A DNA stretch of 5,729 bases, from positions 1-5,729 of the forward strand of contig JAFNVD010000177.1 of assembly GCA_017383785.1 (NCBI GenBank). The letters are read 5' to 3'. The stretch is from Peptococcaceae bacterium (GTDB lineage Bacteria > Bacillota > Peptococcia > Peptococcales > Peptococcaceae). Positions 1-4,960 of the stretch are shown here, piece after piece (positions within the stretch are counted from its first letter, which is position 1; each line of letters opens with the position of its first letter). The translations under genes and the position numbers were made by a program. The notes beneath the pieces are model-generated. The model worked only from the letters and a program-made list of their open reading frames with translations. It did not search any database and had not been told where the DNA came from.

Positions 1-324
1 ATGCATACAGACTTTATTTTTTCGATTATTGGGGAAGAACTGGGCTTTTTGGGTGCCGGATTTGTAATTTTGCTGTTTGCTGTGTTTATTTGCAGAGGTT
101 TTTATTTATCTTCACAGATGGACGATAAGTTTATGGCATTCACTGCATTTGGTTTAACAGCTTCTATCGGTATTCAGGCCATGATTAATATTGGTGTAGC
201 GGTTGGTGCGTTCCCGGTTACCGGGATTCCGTTGCCGTTTATCAGCTATGGTGGTTCTTCTTTGATCTTTATGATGGCAACAGTAGGTTTTTTACTGAAC
301 TTATCCAAACATGCAAAGAAATAA
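1..324 (+). CDS. ftsW: FtsW, septal peptidoglycan glycosyltransferase (SEDS family), C-terminal part
   Basis: This is the last 107 residues of a SEDS-family membrane glycosyltransferase, which polymerises lipid II into glycan strands at the septum with a partner class B PBP. The visible piece opens with the conserved HTDFIFSIIGEELGF motif (residues 2-16). Membrane segments follow at about 15-34, 44-66 and 86-102. The hallmark GIPLPFISYGGSS motif spans 75-87, and a short basic cytoplasmic tail (KHAKK) ends the protein. The family is usually about 370-400 residues, so roughly 260-300 residues lie upstream. The ATG at base 1 is an internal methionine, not the start. The TAA stop is at 322-324. 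Its place immediately before murG supports FtsW over RodA. SpoVE, a sporulation paralogue, has the same motifs and cannot be excluded from this fragment. Confidence 0.93.
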   Translation: MHTDFIFSIIGEELGFLGAGFVILLFAVFICRGFYLSSQMDDKFMAFTAFGLTASIGIQAMINIGVAVGAFPVTGIPLPFISYGGSSLIFMMATVGFLLNLSKHAKK

Positions 325-376
325 GTTTATATACACTAAAATAGTCTGCGATTAGAATAACTTGTATGAAAAAGAT

Positions 377-404
377 TTGCAATGATAAAGCAGGATGTTA
401 GAAT
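377..404 (+). promoter_or_regulatory. Putative sigma-70/SigA-type promoter for murG
   Basis: A TTGCAA box (377-382, 4 of 6 to the -35 consensus) lies 16 bases before TAGAAT (399-404, 5 of 6 to the -10 consensus). A TG dinucleotide one base before the -10 (396-397) makes it an extended -10. It lies in the AT-rich 138-base gap between ftsW and murG, the largest gap in the window. The expected transcript start near 411 gives a leader of about 50 bases. TAGAAT also occurs at 353-358 and 412-417 without a good -35, so the exact box is uncertain. Confidence 0.4.
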
Positions 405-448
405 TTCAGAATAGAATAATGAGTTGTAAAGAATGAATGAAAATGATG

Positions 449-456
449 AGGCGGTG
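449..456 (+). promoter_or_regulatory. Ribosome binding site deciding the murG start
   Basis: AGGCGGTG matches the ideal AGGAGGTG at 7 of 8 bases and ends 6 bases before the ATG at 463. The in-frame ATG at 433 has only a weak purine run before it, so this site points to 463 as the true start. Confidence 0.8.
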
Positions 457-462
457 GTTCTG

Positions 463-1575
463 ATGCGTATTATATTAACCGGTGGCGGCACAGGTGGTCA
501 TATTTATCCTGCTTTGGCAGTAGCGGAGCGGTTGCAGGAATGTCATCCGGAATGTGAAATTTTATATGTAGGAACAGACCGTGGTTTAGAAAAAGATATC
601 GTACCAAAACGCAATATTCCGTTTCGCACCATTCGTGCGGAAGGATTGCCGCGCAAACTGACACCTGCTTTGCTGAAAGCTGTAAAGAATACGGCAGGTG
701 GATGTTTAGAGGCCCGTGACATTGTAAAATCTTTTCAGCCTGATGTAGTAATTGGTACCGGCGGATATGTATGCGGCCCGGTAGTACTGGCTGCAAAATT
801 GCAGGGAATTCCAACAATGATTCATGAGCAAAATGCATTTCCCGGGATTACCAACAAATTGCTGGCCCGTTTTGTAGATTGCATTATGGTGAATTTTGAA
901 GAGTCTAAAAAATATTTTGTACATAAAGAGCGCATTGCGGTGACAGGTCTTCCGGTACGACAGGAAGTGCTTTCTGCAGAAAAAACAGCAAGTTTAGCTT
1001 ATTTTGGCTTTTCGGAAGATAAAACTACACTTTTGGTAAGTGGAGGCAGCAGAGGTGCTCGTAGTCTAAATCGTGCTATGGTGGATGCTTATCCGGAATT
1101 GTTAAAATATCCGGATTTGCAAATCATCCATTTGACAGGGAAGACGGATTACGAGGATACTATGACAGCACTGGTTGAGAAAGGCATTGATGTTGCACAA
1201 TATCCACAGCTTGTGATAAAATCCTATTTGGATGAAATGCAATACGGTCTGAAAGCAGCAGATTTTTGTGTTGGTCGTGCCGGTGCGACATTTTTGGCAG
1301 AAGTAACAGCGTGTGGTTTGCCAGGTATTTTGATTCCGTATCCTTATGCGGCGGAAAATCATCAGGAATACAATGCCAAAGCATTGGTAGAGCAAAATGC
1401 AGCATCTATGATATTGGATAAAGATCTGACAGGTGATAGTTTGTGTCGGTCTATTTTGTCGTTGTATCAAGATTCAGAAAATAGAAAACAAATGGAAGCG
1501 CAATCCTATGCTATGGGCAAACGAGATGCGCTGGATGAAATTGTTCGCCTTGTAGAAAAACAGTGTGCGAAATAG
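463..1575 (+). CDS. murG: MurG, UDP-GlcNAc:undecaprenyl-diphospho-muramoyl-pentapeptide GlcNAc transferase
   Basis: MurG adds GlcNAc from UDP-GlcNAc to lipid I, making lipid II on the inner face of the membrane. The 370-residue product has the two-domain GT-B layout of the family (usually 350-370). The N-terminal glycine loop TGGGTGGHIYPALA is at 6-19, the second loop GTGGYVCGP at 98-106, and HEQNAFPGITNK at 121-132. The C-terminal domain carries SGGSRGARSLN (193-203), then RAGATFLAEVTACGLP (272-287), where E280 is expected to hold the nucleotide ribose. AAENHQEYNA (296-305) is the usual HQ..NA donor-binding motif. I chose the start at 463 because of the strong upstream ribosome site and because family members begin MRIILTGGGTGGH. 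The in-frame ATG at 433 would add ten unconserved residues. It is followed by murC after 67 bases. Confidence 0.97.
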   Translation: MRIILTGGGTGGHIYPALAVAERLQECHPECEILYVGTDRGLEKDIVPKRNIPFRTIRAEGLPRKLTPALLKAVKNTAGGCLEARDIVKSFQPDVVIGTGGYVCGPVVLAAKLQGIPTMIHEQNAFPGITNKLLARFVDCIMVNFEESKKYFVHKERIAVTGLPVRQEVLSAEKTASLAYFGFSEDKTTLLVSGGSRGARSLNRAMVDAYPELLKYPDLQIIHLTGKTDYEDTMTALVEKGIDVAQYPQLVIKSYLDEMQYGLKAADFCVGRAGATFLAEVTACGLPGILIPYPYAAENHQEYNAKALVEQNAASMILDKDLTGDSLCRSILSLYQDSENRKQMEAQSYAMGKRDALDEIVRLVEKQCAK

Positions 1576-1600
1576 AGAAATGAAATGATTGTATAGAAAA

Positions 1601-1622
1601 CAGGTTATATATAGGTAACCTG
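1601..1622 (+). other. Perfect 7-bp hairpin in the murC leader
   Basis: CAGGTTA (1601-1607) and TAACCTG (1616-1622) are exact reverse complements around an 8-base loop (1608-1615). No T-run follows, so it is not a normal intrinsic terminator. The loop holds the only Shine-Dalgarno-like AGG for the ATG at 1625. The strong ribosome site for the TTG at 1643 lies just beyond the stem. It could protect the transcript or tune translation of murC; this is inference. Confidence 0.5.
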
Positions 1623-1628
1623 AAATGC

Positions 1629-1636
1629 AGGGGGGA
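1629..1636 (+). promoter_or_regulatory. Ribosome binding site deciding the murC start (TTG)
   Basis: AGGGGGGA is a strong Shine-Dalgarno-like run that ends 6 bases before TTG at 1643. It lies just after the ATG at 1625, so it can serve only a start further downstream. That makes the in-frame TTG the better start. Confidence 0.65.
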
Positions 1637-1642
1637 CTCGCA

Positions 1643-3007
1643 TTGCAGGGCGATAAAAAGGAACACATTTATTTTATGGGAATTGGCGGTATCGGTATGA
1701 GCGGTATTGCTGAAATTCTACTTGATTTTGGCTATCGTATTTCCGGTTCTGATATTAAAGTATCCAATGTTACAGAACGTTTGCAGAAAAAAGGTGCATC
1801 TATTTATATTGGACAGCGTGCAGAAAATATTACAGATGATATCGATTATGTAGTACGTTCTACAGCGATTCGTGATACAAATGAAGAATATATGCGTGTA
1901 AAAGAATTAGGATTGCCGGTATTGCACCGTTCGCAAATGCTGGCAAAACTAATGGAGGAGAAAAAAGCTATTTGCGTTGCAGGTGCACATGGCAAAACAA
2001 CGACATCTTCTATGATTGCTTTGGCTATGGAACTGGCACAGAAAGAGCCAACCATTGTTGTTGGCGGTGAAATCGCACAGATTGGCAGCAATGCAAAAAG
2101 CGGCAATGGTACGTACTTAGTAGCAGAAGCAGATGAAAGTGATGGTTCGTTTTTGAACCTGCATCCTTGGATGACTGTTATTACCAATGTAGAAGAAGAC
2201 CATTTGGATCATTATAAAGATTTAGATGCGATTCGAGATGCGTTCGTATCTTTTGTTAAAATGCCGGGTGAAGACGGTGTGGCAGTACTAAACTATGACT
2301 GTGCCGAAACCAGACAGTTGGCACAGTATGTGACCGGTAAGGTAATTAGCTACGGCATGGCAGAAGATGCAAATATTCGTGGCGTAAATGTACGTCAGGA
2401 ACAAAATGAAAACTTGGTGGATGTATACGCTGATGATCACTTGCTAGGTACATTGCGATTACGTGTACCGGGGCTGCATAATATCAGCAATGCCTTGGCA
2501 ACTGTGGCAGCCGGGCTTGCAATTGGCATGACATTTGAAGAACTGGCGGCAGGTTTAAAAGAATTTGGCGGTGCCCGTCGTAGATTTCAGCTTTTAGGTG
2601 TAGTGCAGAATATTCAAATTATCGACGACTATGCCCATCATCCAACAGAAGTGGCGGCCACTATTGGGGCTGCAAAAGGCGTGCATTCCGGTAGAGTGGT
2701 AGCAGTGTTCCAGCCACATCGTTACAGCAGAACCAAATTCCTGGCGGAAAAATTTGCCCAAGCCTTTGACTTGGCTGATGAAGTTGTGTTGACCGATGTA
2801 TATTCTGCCGGAGAAGATCTTTCTGAAGGTGCGCAAAGCGATATCATTGCGCAGCATATGACTCGTCCATCTCACTTTGTAGAACGAGAACGTTTGAATG
2901 CATTTTTACAAGAATTTGTCCAGCCGGGTGATATGGTGCTCATGATGGGTGCCGGGAACATTTGGCAAAATTCGATTCAGTTAGTAGAAGATTTGAAACA
3001 AAAATAA
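1643..3007 (+). CDS. murC: MurC, UDP-N-acetylmuramate--L-alanine ligase
   Basis: MurC uses ATP to join L-alanine to UDP-MurNAc, the first step of the stem peptide, in the cytoplasm. From the TTG start it is 454 residues, normal for the family. The N-terminal Rossmann-like UDP-binding domain shows GIGGIGMSGIAE at 13-24. The Mur ligase P-loop AGAHGKTTTSS is at 113-123, with K118 binding ATP phosphates. EADESDGSF (162-170) and ITNVEEDHLDHY (180-191) are the central-domain metal and substrate motifs. HNISNA is at 279-284. The C-terminal domain has DDYAHHPTEV (328-337) and FQPHRYSRT (356-364), both typical of MurC rather than MurD, E or F. An in-frame ATG at 1625 would add six residues but lacks a good ribosome site. 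The gene ends with tandem in-frame stops, TAA then TAG (3005-3010). Confidence 0.96.
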   Translation: MQGDKKEHIYFMGIGGIGMSGIAEILLDFGYRISGSDIKVSNVTERLQKKGASIYIGQRAENITDDIDYVVRSTAIRDTNEEYMRVKELGLPVLHRSQMLAKLMEEKKAICVAGAHGKTTTSSMIALAMELAQKEPTIVVGGEIAQIGSNAKSGNGTYLVAEADESDGSFLNLHPWMTVITNVEEDHLDHYKDLDAIRDAFVSFVKMPGEDGVAVLNYDCAETRQLAQYVTGKVISYGMAEDANIRGVNVRQEQNENLVDVYADDHLLGTLRLRVPGLHNISNALATVAAGLAIGMTFEELAAGLKEFGGARRRFQLLGVVQNIQIIDDYAHHPTEVAATIGAAKGVHSGRVVAVFQPHRYSRTKFLAEKFAQAFDLADEVVLTDVYSAGEDLSEGAQSDIIAQHMTRPSHFVERERLNAFLQEFVQPGDMVLMMGAGNIWQNSIQLVEDLKQK

Positions 3008-3023
3008 TAGCAGTATTTATAAT
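2993..3023 (+). promoter_or_regulatory. Weak candidate promoter for murB
   Basis: TTGAAA (2993-2998, 5 of 6) inside the end of murC and a perfect TATAAT (3018-3023) in the gap are 19 bases apart. That is longer than the preferred 17. The boxes are good and the spacing is poor, so this is only a candidate. A transcript from here would start about 40 bases before murB and include the hairpin at 3039-3061. Confidence 0.25.
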
Positions 3024-3038
3024 AAAGTTACTGTGAAA

Positions 3039-3061
3039 TGCACAAATTGATAGAATGTGCA
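3039..3061 (+). other. Perfect 6-bp hairpin in the murB leader
   Basis: TGCACA (3039-3044) and TGTGCA (3056-3061) are exact reverse complements around an 11-base loop. No T-run follows. The last stem base is the first base of the murB ribosome site, so folding could affect ribosome access or transcript stability. The role is inferred only from position. Confidence 0.4.
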
Positions 3062-3067
3062 GGTGAT
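3061..3067 (+). promoter_or_regulatory. Ribosome binding site of murB
   Basis: AGGTGAT matches the 3' half of AAGGAGGTGAT and ends 5 bases before ATG at 3073. An in-frame TAA at 3067-3069 excludes any earlier start, so the unusually short MurB N-terminus is real as far as the sequence shows. Confidence 0.7.
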
Positions 3068-3072
3068 AAACG

Positions 3073-3948
3073 ATGAAGCGAAAAGAACAGGAACCGATGC
3101 ATAATCATACGACTTGGCGTATCGGAGGCCCTGTAGATGTAATGCTGCAGCCGGAGACAATCGAAGAATTGCAAGAAGCTTTGAGAGAAGCGAAAACAAT
3201 TGGAAAGCCGTATTATATCATTGGTGCCGGGTCTAATTTATTGGTGGCCGATGAAGGGCTGCGCGCTACGGTGATTGCCTTAGGCGGAGCTTTATGTAAG
3301 TGGAGTGTATCCGGCAATACGATTACAGCAGAGGCGGGATTGCCTTTGCCGGTCTTGGCTCGAAAAGCTGCACGTGCCGGGTTGTCGGGCTTGGAGTTTG
3401 CAGCAGGCATTCCGGGCTCTGTAGGCGGTGCGGTGGTAATGAATGCCGGTGCGTACCAAAGTCAGATGTCCAATGTGATTTCTGAAGTGTTATGCTGTGA
3501 TCAAGATGGCAATTTGATAACTTTAGATAATGAAGCTTGTGAGTTTGGATATCGAAACAGCAGATTCAAGAAGGACAAATCTTTCATTATTCTTTCTGTG
3601 ACTTTTTGTTTACAACCCGGTGATGCAGAGGCAATTGAAAAGCAAATGGGTCATAATACGGCAGCTCGTATTGACAAACAGCCGACCAGTTATCCCAATG
3701 CTGGCAGTGTGTTTAAAAATCCGCATGGTGATGCAGCCGGCCGTTTGATTGATCAAATCGGTGCGAAAGGTTGGCGGCAGGGGGATGCGATGGTATCAGA
3801 AAAGCATGCGAATTTTATTGTCAATGTCGGGCAGGCTACCTGTGCCGATGTATTGGCATTGATTGATCGTATCAAAAAAACAGTATTACAAGAAACAGGC
3901 ATTACCCTAGAAGAGGAAATTTTATATTTACATGATGAAAATCTTTAA
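3073..3948 (+). CDS. murB: MurB, UDP-N-acetylenolpyruvoylglucosamine reductase (type II)
   Basis: MurB is a cytoplasmic FAD enzyme that reduces UDP-GlcNAc-enolpyruvate with NADPH to UDP-MurNAc, the substrate of MurC encoded just upstream. The 291-residue product opens almost at once with the FAD-domain motif HTTWRIGGP (12-20). IGAGSNLLV (50-58) and GLEFAAGIPGSVGGAVVMNAGAY (106-128) bind FAD. GYRNSRFK (159-166) holds the conserved Tyr-Arg pair. YPNAGSVFKNP (207-217) contains the catalytic serine, S212. E282 in LEEEI is the likely catalytic glutamate. GRLIDQIGAKGWRQGDAMVSEKHANFIVN (223-251) is the C-terminal substrate domain. The length and the lack of the extra loop seen in E. coli mark it as type II. 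Only 11 residues precede the first motif, fewer than in many homologues, but an in-frame stop just upstream rules out an extension. Confidence 0.96.
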   Translation: MKRKEQEPMHNHTTWRIGGPVDVMLQPETIEELQEALREAKTIGKPYYIIGAGSNLLVADEGLRATVIALGGALCKWSVSGNTITAEAGLPLPVLARKAARAGLSGLEFAAGIPGSVGGAVVMNAGAYQSQMSNVISEVLCCDQDGNLITLDNEACEFGYRNSRFKKDKSFIILSVTFCLQPGDAEAIEKQMGHNTAARIDKQPTSYPNAGSVFKNPHGDAAGRLIDQIGAKGWRQGDAMVSEKHANFIVNVGQATCADVLALIDRIKKTVLQETGITLEEEILYLHDENL

Positions 3949-3957
3949 TTCATAGTA

Positions 3958-3986
3958 TAGACAGCAAAAGAAAGCTTTGTTATAAT
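3958..3986 (+). promoter_or_regulatory. Near-consensus sigma-70/SigA promoter for ftsQ-ftsZ
   Basis: TAGACA (3958-3963, 5 of 6) and a perfect TATAAT (3981-3986) are separated by exactly 17 bases. TG at 3978-3979 adds an extended -10. It lies wholly in the 69-base gap between murB and ftsQ. A start near 3993 would give a leader of about 25 bases. It is the best promoter match I found in the window and implies that ftsQ-ftsZ can be transcribed apart from the mur genes. The spacer contains an 8-base palindrome, AAAGCTTT (3971-3978), which may be chance. Confidence 0.72.
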
Positions 3987-4017
3987 AAATAGGATAAGAG
4001 AGTAAAGTTGTGATGCT

Positions 4018-4893
4018 ATGGAAAAAAATAAAATTATAGTTCTGGATGATTACAGAACTTCAGTACAAGAATCAAAAGACAACTCCAACCAGTCTCAAAG
4101 TGATTCTAATGAATTACCGCTGTCAGATGGACAGGCATCCGATGGTCGTGTTGTGCGCAAAAGAAAGCTTCGTGTAAAGCGCATAAAAACGATTGCCGGA
4201 ATTGTGTCTTTTTGTGCGTTGTTATTTGTTATCAGCTGGCTGCCCGTTTTTCAGGTGCAGCAGATTGTTGTTGCCGGGAATGATGCGCTTAGCACGGAAA
4301 AGGTGATTAGTATATCAGGGCTTCAGGTAGGGGACAACTTGTTTTGGTGTGATACCGGTGAGGCCAAAAAACAGTTGAGACATAATCCTTTTGTAAAAAA
4401 AGTATCTATTCGTCGTGATTTGCCGGATACATTGATCGTTCAGGTGACAGAACGTCCGTCTGTTGGATATATTGTTACCAGTGATGGCTACGTGCAAGTA
4501 GATGCAGAGGGCAGAATGCTAGCAATTCAGCAGTCCCTTAGCAACTATCGGCTGCCGGTAATCAGTGGGGTAGGGATTAATGAACTGCCGGAACTGGGCG
4601 GTATTATTCAAAACAAGAAACTGAGACAGGCGCTGGATATTCTCCAAAGCTGTGATGTGACGCTGCTGGACAATATCGCAGAGCTGAATGTAGGGCAGGA
4701 ATATTATATTCTGCTGTACACCAACCAACAGCTGGAAGTGCGTCTCGGTGGATTGGAAAATATGGAACAGAGGCTGAAAGATCTGGACAAGATTTTGACA
4801 GAAGTAGTAGGCACGAAAATTGCATCGGATCGAATTTTGTATATCGATATGCGATACGAAAATTCATCTGCAATTATTAAATTGCGAGATTAA
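4018..4893 (+). CDS. ftsQ: FtsQ/DivIB, cell division protein
   Basis: FtsQ (DivIB in Firmicutes) is a bitopic membrane protein that joins FtsL and FtsB/DivIC and helps recruit and regulate the septal synthase. The 291-residue product has a long polar cytoplasmic tail (1-44, rich in Ser, Asp, Asn and Gln). A basic stretch (45-57, RVVRKRKLRVKRI) comes next, then one membrane segment at about 58-76. The POTRA domain at about 79-148 reads VQQIVVAGNDALSTEKV... and ends DLPDTLIVQVTERPSVGYI. A FtsQ/DivIB beta domain follows at about 150-280. Two cysteines, C111 and C212, lie outside the membrane. The ATG at 4018 is the only usable start after the in-frame stop at 4003-4005. Its ribosome site is weak: the purine run AAGAGAG at 3996-4002 lies 15 bases away. 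Sequence similarity in this family is low, so the call rests on architecture and position. Confidence 0.92.
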   Translation: MEKNKIIVLDDYRTSVQESKDNSNQSQSDSNELPLSDGQASDGRVVRKRKLRVKRIKTIAGIVSFCALLFVISWLPVFQVQQIVVAGNDALSTEKVISISGLQVGDNLFWCDTGEAKKQLRHNPFVKKVSIRRDLPDTLIVQVTERPSVGYIVTSDGYVQVDAEGRMLAIQQSLSNYRLPVISGVGINELPELGGIIQNKKLRQALDILQSCDVTLLDNIAELNVGQEYYILLYTNQQLEVRLGGLENMEQRLKDLDKILTEVVGTKIASDRILYIDMRYENSSAIIKLRD

Positions 4894-4910
4894 CCTGTTC
4901 AAAAGACAGG
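4894..4910 (+). other. Small hairpin just after the ftsQ stop
   Basis: CCTGT (4894-4898) pairs with ACAGG (4906-4910), and a T-G pair can extend it to 6 bp around a 5-base loop. It begins right after the ftsQ stop codon. The following bases, ATTATTTATA, are AT-rich but not a T-run. At most it is a weak terminator or attenuator between ftsQ and ftsZ. Confidence 0.35.
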
Positions 4911-4926
4911 ATTATTTATAAGAAGA

Positions 4927-4940
4927 TAAGCTTGCGCTTA
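4927..4940 (+). other. Second small hairpin in the ftsZ leader
   Basis: TAAGC (4927-4931) and GCTTA (4936-4940) form a 5-bp stem with a 4-base loop, TTGC. It ends 5 bases before the GGGGAG ribosome site of ftsZ. With the hairpin at 4894-4910 it gives two small stems in a 67-base leader. A role in transcript stability or in ftsZ translation is inference. Confidence 0.35.
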
Positions 4941-4945
4941 GCTGT

Positions 4946-4951
4946 GGGGAG
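4946..4951 (+). promoter_or_regulatory. Ribosome binding site of ftsZ
   Basis: GGGGAG ends 9 bases before ATG at 4961 and contains the GGAG core. It supports this ATG as the ftsZ start. I see no convincing -35/-10 pair between ftsQ and ftsZ, so ftsZ probably relies on read-through from the promoter before ftsQ or from further upstream. Confidence 0.65.
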
Positions 4952-4960
4952 AGTGTAAAC

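Noticed and set aside
1..3. ATG at base 1 as the start of a 107-residue protein
   Set aside because: The first residues are an internal conserved SEDS motif (HTDFIF...), so the gene begins upstream of the window.
433..462. Upstream ATG at 433 as the murG start
   Set aside because: It has only a weak ribosome site and adds ten residues unlike the family. The ATG at 463 has a 7-of-8 Shine-Dalgarno match and the normal MRIILTGGGTGGH start.
470..838. Antisense open frame inside murG
   Set aside because: It is a shadow of the conserved murG coding frame, with no recognisable domain and no ribosome site noticed.
3300..3485. Same-strand alternative frame inside murB
   Set aside because: The product (MECIRQYDYSRGG...) resembles no family I know and lies within the FAD-binding region of MurB.
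4894..4920. Rho-independent terminator between ftsQ and ftsZ
   Set aside because: The stem is only 5-6 bp and the tail is ATTATTTATA rather than a T-run, so I list it only as a weak hairpin.
4882..4931. Promoter directly upstream of ftsZ
   Set aside because: TATAAG at 4917-4922 resembles a -10, but no -35-like box lies at 15-19 bases. The nearest candidate, TTGCGA (4882-4887), is 29 bases away.
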